DNA from: Novosphingobium album (ex Liu et al. 2023)
Lineage (GTDB): Bacteria > Pseudomonadota > Alphaproteobacteria > Sphingomonadales > Sphingomonadaceae
Reading direction: 5' to 3'
DNA: 64,000 nucleotides
Assembly (NCBI RefSeq): GCF_029076845.1
Contig: NZ_JARESE010000070.1
Span: 88,290-152,289 of the forward strand
A program made the translations under genes and the position numbers. The notes under the pieces are model-generated. The model made no database searches. It was given only the letters and a program-made list of their open reading frames with translations, and was not told the origin of the DNA. The stretch's first letter is position 1; every line of letters starts with the position of its first letter. This document shows positions 60,839 through 64,000 of the stretch, piece after piece.

Positions 60839-61726
60839 TCAGCTTGCCAGCTTCCCGGCCGCAAGCGCATGGCGGATCCAGCCGATCGCCACCAGCGCCA
60901 GCGGCGAATGGATCCGGCCCCGCAGCCGCGCCATGTGGATGGACGCGGGCGGCAGTGGCATTCCCTCTACGCTGATCGCGCGCAAGCTGCCATCGGCCAG
61001 TTGCGGCGCGACGAAATCGCGCGAGCAGATGCACACCAGATCGCTGGTCAGCACCGCTTCGCGCAGGACATGGTAGTTATCGCAGATCAGCCGCGCCGAA
61101 ACGGGCAGCTCGGGCTCGTGCGGCGGCTCGACCGAGCTGCCCCAGGGAAAGCGCGACAGATCGGCCAGCGTGACGCGCACCTGCGCGGCCAGCGGATGCC
61201 CGGCCCGGACGACGCAGGCCGGCACGATCCGGCCCACCGGCTCCACATCCACTTCCTCGGCCGCCGTGACGTGGCTTTCGGGATAGAAGAACAGCTCGAT
61301 CGCATCGTCCTTCAGCGCGCTCAGCAAGTGCTCGCCGGGCCGGATCAGCACGCGTAGCTGCACCTGGCTGGCCGGCCCGAAGAGATCGCCGGCGAAAGCG
61401 GCAAGGAGCTGGCTGGCGAGCAAAGGCGTCATGCCCAGCGCCAGTTGCCCGGCCTCGCCCGATCCCATCAGGCGCATGTTGTTGTCGAACACATGCATGC
61501 TCTGAAGCAGCGGCTGCGCCTGGGCGATCACTTGCGCGCCGGCCGAGGTCGGCTCGATCCCGTGGCCCAGCCGGTTGAAGATGGGAAAGCCATAGCGCTG
61601 CTCGATCGCGGCGATGCTGCGGCTGAGCGCGGGCTGGCTGATGTTGAGTTCCACCGCCGCGCGCGAGAAGCTGCCGCAGCGCGCGACGGTGAGCAGTTGC
61701 CGCAGCTTGGTGAGCGAAAGATCCAT
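60839..61726 (-). CDS. LysR-family transcriptional regulator
   Basis: A 295-residue LysR regulator. The helix-turn-helix is LTVARCGSFSRAAVELNISQ with PALSRSIAAIEQRYG; the effector domain begins about residue 90. It is divergent from the EthD gene at 61835, with a 108-base gap, so it likely regulates the EthD-nitroreductase-dehydratase set. It ends 35 bases from cydX, convergent. The effector is unknown. Confidence 0.9.
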   Translation of the reverse strand: MDLSLTKLRQLLTVARCGSFSRAAVELNISQPALSRSIAAIEQRYGFPIFNRLGHGIEPTSAGAQVIAQAQPLLQSMHVFDNNMRLMGSGEAGQLALGMTPLLASQLLAAFAGDLFGPASQVQLRVLIRPGEHLLSALKDDAIELFFYPESHVTAAEEVDVEPVGRIVPACVVRAGHPLAAQVRVTLADLSRFPWGSSVEPPHEPELPVSARLICDNYHVLREAVLTSDLVCICSRDFVAPQLADGSLRAISVEGMPLPPASIHMARLRGRIHSPLALVAIGWIRHALAAGKLAS

Positions 61727-61834
61727 GGCCGCTGATATAACCGAATTGCATGAAGTTAAACCAACTCGGCATTAGACCGCATGGCCGCCATGGCGCAATA
61801 AGCCCGGAAACCGATAAAGAGAGGATGCCGCGCG
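61727..61834. promoter_or_regulatory. Divergent LysR/EthD control region
   Basis: An AT-rich gap with GATATAACCG and GAATTGCATGAAGTTAAACC words, including a T-N11-A match typical of LysR-binding sites (about 61736-61766). The EthD start has an AAAGAGAGG site. Confidence 0.4.
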
Positions 61835-62248
61835 ATGTTCAAGCAGATCTGCTTCTTCAAGAAGCGACCGGACATGTCGGCCGAGGCTTTTCTCGATTAT
61901 TACGAGAACCAGCATTCGCAGCTGTCCAAGCGCACCGGCCGCGCGCCTGCGATCCCCAACGCGGTGCGCTATGTGCGCCGCTATCTGGTGCCGGAAACCA
62001 ACCCGGTGACGAGCGAGGTGCATGATCCGGGCTATGACTGCATCATGGAGATCTGGTGGAACAGCCGCGAGGATTTCGAGCGATCGCAGCGCATCATCGC
62101 CGATCCCGAACGCCTGCCCGCGACGATGGCGGACGAGAAGAACCTGTTCGCCTCGCACGCCAATCCGGTCTGCTCGGTGATCGAATACGATTCGCCGATG
62201 GGGCCGAACGGCGAGGCGACCCATGTCGAGGTCCGCTACGCCGATTGA
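61835..62248 (+). CDS. EthD-domain protein
   Basis: A 137-residue protein of the EthD superfamily (ferredoxin-like dimeric alpha+beta barrel). MFKQICFFKKRPDMSAEAFL and YYENQHSQLSKR form the first half; YDCIMEIWWNSREDFERSQ is the late helix. The family is linked to degradation of ethers and to polyketide/aromatic pathways. It is divergent from the LysR gene and is the first of three genes on the + strand. The precise function is not known. Confidence 0.82.
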   Translation: MFKQICFFKKRPDMSAEAFLDYYENQHSQLSKRTGRAPAIPNAVRYVRRYLVPETNPVTSEVHDPGYDCIMEIWWNSREDFERSQRIIADPERLPATMADEKNLFASHANPVCSVIEYDSPMGPNGEATHVEVRYAD

Positions 62249-62256
62249 TCGGCCGG

Positions 62257-62285
62257 CCCCGAGCAACTCCTCCCCGAGCAACTCC
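62257..62285. repeat. Two-copy tandem repeat
   Basis: CCCCGAGCAACTCC occurs twice in tandem, at 62257-62270 and 62272-62285, just before the next gene's start. Confidence 0.9.
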
Positions 62286-62299
62286 ACGAGGGATTTCCG

Positions 62300-62815
62300 A
62301 TGAGCAACGAATCAGCGGCGGCGATCAGCGCCGTCAGGCGTGACTGGGTTGGCGAGCATCGCGAGATGTACCTGAACTCGGGCGGCGCCAAGGGCCATAT
62401 CATGGACATCACCGCCGTGGGCGGGCGGGCCTTCGCGACGCATTGCCTGGTCAAGTATATCGGCCGGCGCAGCGGCCGGGTGTTCATCACGCCGCTGTGC
62501 TATGCCGATATCGGCGGCGAAGTGGTGATCTGCGCCTCCAAGGGCGGCGCGGACCATCACCCGGACTGGTATCTCAACTTGCGCGAACGCGAGACGGTGG
62601 AATTCCAGGTCGCCACCCAGGCGTTCCGCGGCACCTGGCGCGAGCCTGCGGGCGCCGAGCGCGATAAGGTGTGGGCCTTCATGGTCGATTGCCATCCCTT
62701 CTATGCCAGCTACCAGGAATCGACCGATCGCGTGCTGCCGCTGGTGATGATGCGCGCACAGGAAGCCATCCCGGTCTTCCAGGCATCCGACGCGACCGGA
62801 ACCCGGCAATACTGA
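62300..62815 (+). CDS. Deazaflavin-dependent nitroreductase/quinone reductase-family protein
   Basis: A 171-residue protein of the DDN/split-barrel family. KYIGRRSGRVFITPLCYADI and ICASKGGADHHPDWYLNL, then RETVEFQVATQAFRGTW, are characteristic. Members bind F420 or FMN and reduce quinones or nitro compounds. It follows the EthD gene after 51 bases. If F420-dependent, it would connect with the LLM oxidoreductase at 7704, but no F420 biosynthesis gene is in the window. Confidence 0.8.
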   Translation: MSNESAAAISAVRRDWVGEHREMYLNSGGAKGHIMDITAVGGRAFATHCLVKYIGRRSGRVFITPLCYADIGGEVVICASKGGADHHPDWYLNLRERETVEFQVATQAFRGTWREPAGAERDKVWAFMVDCHPFYASYQESTDRVLPLVMMRAQEAIPVFQASDATGTRQY

Positions 62816-62870
62816 ACCCGCGCGTCCTGAACGCGCCCCATCGCCCCCGCACCAGCACTGGACATTCGCC

Positions 62871-63943
62871 ATGACCGACACCCTCGACACTTCCGACATC
62901 GACCAGTACCTGGGCAAACCGCTCGATTTCTCGCCGCTGCGCGAGCCGATCGGCAACAACGACATCCGGCGCTGGGTGCACGCGATGCACTATCCCAACC
63001 TGCTGCATTACGACCCGGACTTTGCCGCCGCCAGCCGCTGGGGCGGGCTGATCGCGCCGCAGAGCTTCCCGATCGCCACCGATGACGGTCATGGCGCCGG
63101 CCCGGCCTGCGTCGGCCTGATCCCCAATTCGCACTTGCTGTTCGGCGGCGACGAATGGTGGTTCTTCGGCCCGCGCGTGGTGGCTGGCGACGTGATCTCG
63201 AACGAGCGCATCCCGTGTTCGACTATGTGGTCAAGAACACCGGCTTTGCTGGCCCCACCTGCTTCCAGCGCGGCGACAACAACTACTACAACCAGAAGGG
63301 CGAACTGATCGCCCGCCAGCGTTCCACCGCGATTCGCTATCGCGCGGCTGCCGGCGGCGAGACGGTCAACACCGAGGAGTTCGAGGAGCCGGTCTGGACC
63401 GACGACGAGATCGAGGCGCTGGAAGACCGCAAGTTCACCTGGATCCAGATGCTGCACGAACTGGGCCACCGCGAACGCTGGTGGGACGACGTGGCGGTGG
63501 GCGACGCCTTGCCCGAGCGCGTGTTCGGCCCCCATTCGGTGGCCAGCTTCACCACCGAATGGCGCGCTTATATCGTCAACACCTGGGGCACGATGAACTT
63601 GCGCAAGAACGATCTGGAAGCGCTGGGCTTCACGCGCGAGATGGCCGGTTACGAGAACGACCCGGACATGATGAGGATCAACCCGGAACTGACCGACGGC
63701 GCCTATTTCGGCCCTTCGCGCGGGCACCTGTTCCCGCGCTGGGCGCGCCGCATCGGGATGCCGCGCGCTTACGGTTATGGCGCCTCGATGGGCAGCTGGG
63801 TGACGGACTTCCTCTCGGGCTGGGCGGGCGAGCACGGCGCGGTCGTCCATTCCACCGCGAACTATCGCGGGCCGGCGCTTTCGGGCGACGTCACCATCCA
63901 GACCGCCGAAGTGGTCGACAAGCTGGTGGATGCCGAAGTGTAG
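62871..63943 (+). pseudogene. FAS1-like dehydratase/MaoC-type gene with a frameshift
   Basis: Two frames join to give one protein of about 357 residues. The first, 62871-63213, ends GDVISNERIP; at about 63215 the frame changes and the family text continues as VFDYVVKNTGFAGPTCFQRG through to the stop at 63943. A single G missing between ATCCC and GTGTTC (ATCCCG followed by TGTTCGAC) would restore one frame. Uncorrected, the first frame ends at 63308 in a nonsense tail. It resembles the dehydratase at 25513 in architecture. It is either a recent pseudogene or an error of sequencing. It would have served an enoyl-CoA hydration step in the EthD gene set. Confidence 0.8.
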
Positions 63944-64000
63944 CGCGACGATTACGGAGTCCGGTCGGCGTCAATTTTGATGGCCGATAGGTGGCCGCGC

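Overview
The window is GC-rich, gene-dense bacterial DNA with tight operons and many ATGA-type stop/start overlaps. The gene content points to an aerobic alphaproteobacterium of the order Sphingomonadales, possibly a Novosphingobium or Sphingobium relative: a large TonB-dependent receptor of the kind expanded in that group, many acyl-CoA and aromatic catabolic enzymes, soluble two-component kinases, a DUF559 cassette between palindromic repeats, and no rRNA, tRNA, phage or CRISPR. The lineage is inferred from gene families, not from a marker gene.

Layout. (1) 1-10.3 kb: end of a DUF2889 protein, a fused indolepyruvate ferredoxin oxidoreductase, a MarR/GbsR-type regulator divergent from an aldehyde dehydrogenase, then an SDR, SnoaL-like protein, LLM monooxygenase and zinc dehydrogenase run, closed by a convergent VOC protein. 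(2) 10.4-16.3 kb: an SDR and LysR regulator divergent from the two subunits of a biotin-dependent acyl-CoA carboxylase. The two carboxylase genes are split by a DUF559 nuclease gene between long inverted repeats. (3) 16.3-22.7 kb: first signalling block, with two soluble histidine kinases and four receiver proteins. (4) 23.1-29.7 kb: acyl-CoA catabolic block on the minus strand (CoA transferase, SDR, dehydratase, acyl-CoA synthetase, MaoC hydratase) with a divergent IclR regulator. (5) 29.8-34.3 kb: phosphorelay operon of PAS kinase, receiver, REC-kinase-REC-Hpt hybrid, Hpt protein and receiver. (6) 34.7-46.5 kb: a fumarylacetoacetate hydrolase-family enzyme, then a reactive-sulfur island (persulfide dioxygenase-like MBL protein, peroxiredoxin, ArsR regulator, thioredoxin 2, rhodanese, SQR-like flavoprotein, YgaP-like membrane protein) with a complete RND-adaptor-TolC pump inside it. 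(7) 46.9-54.6 kb: TonB receptor, OmpR-type regulator, Tat-exported purple acid phosphatase, membrane kinase and alkaline phosphatase, which looks like a phosphoester-scavenging module. (8) 54.6-60.8 kb: cydDC divergent from cydAB and the small cydX (cytochrome bd and its ABC transporter). (9) 60.8-64 kb: LysR regulator divergent from an EthD protein, a deazaflavin-type nitroreductase and a FAS1-like dehydratase gene carrying a frameshift.

The most unusual elements are the DUF559/inverted-repeat insertion inside the carboxylase operon, a family of four intergenic palindromic elements sharing GGGAAATGCGC-type ends (one with a 37-bp perfect hairpin), the pump embedded in the sulfur island with a one-cysteine ArsR protein, and the receptor-phosphatase-two-component module. 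Function calls rest on reading motifs by eye; no database search was possible.
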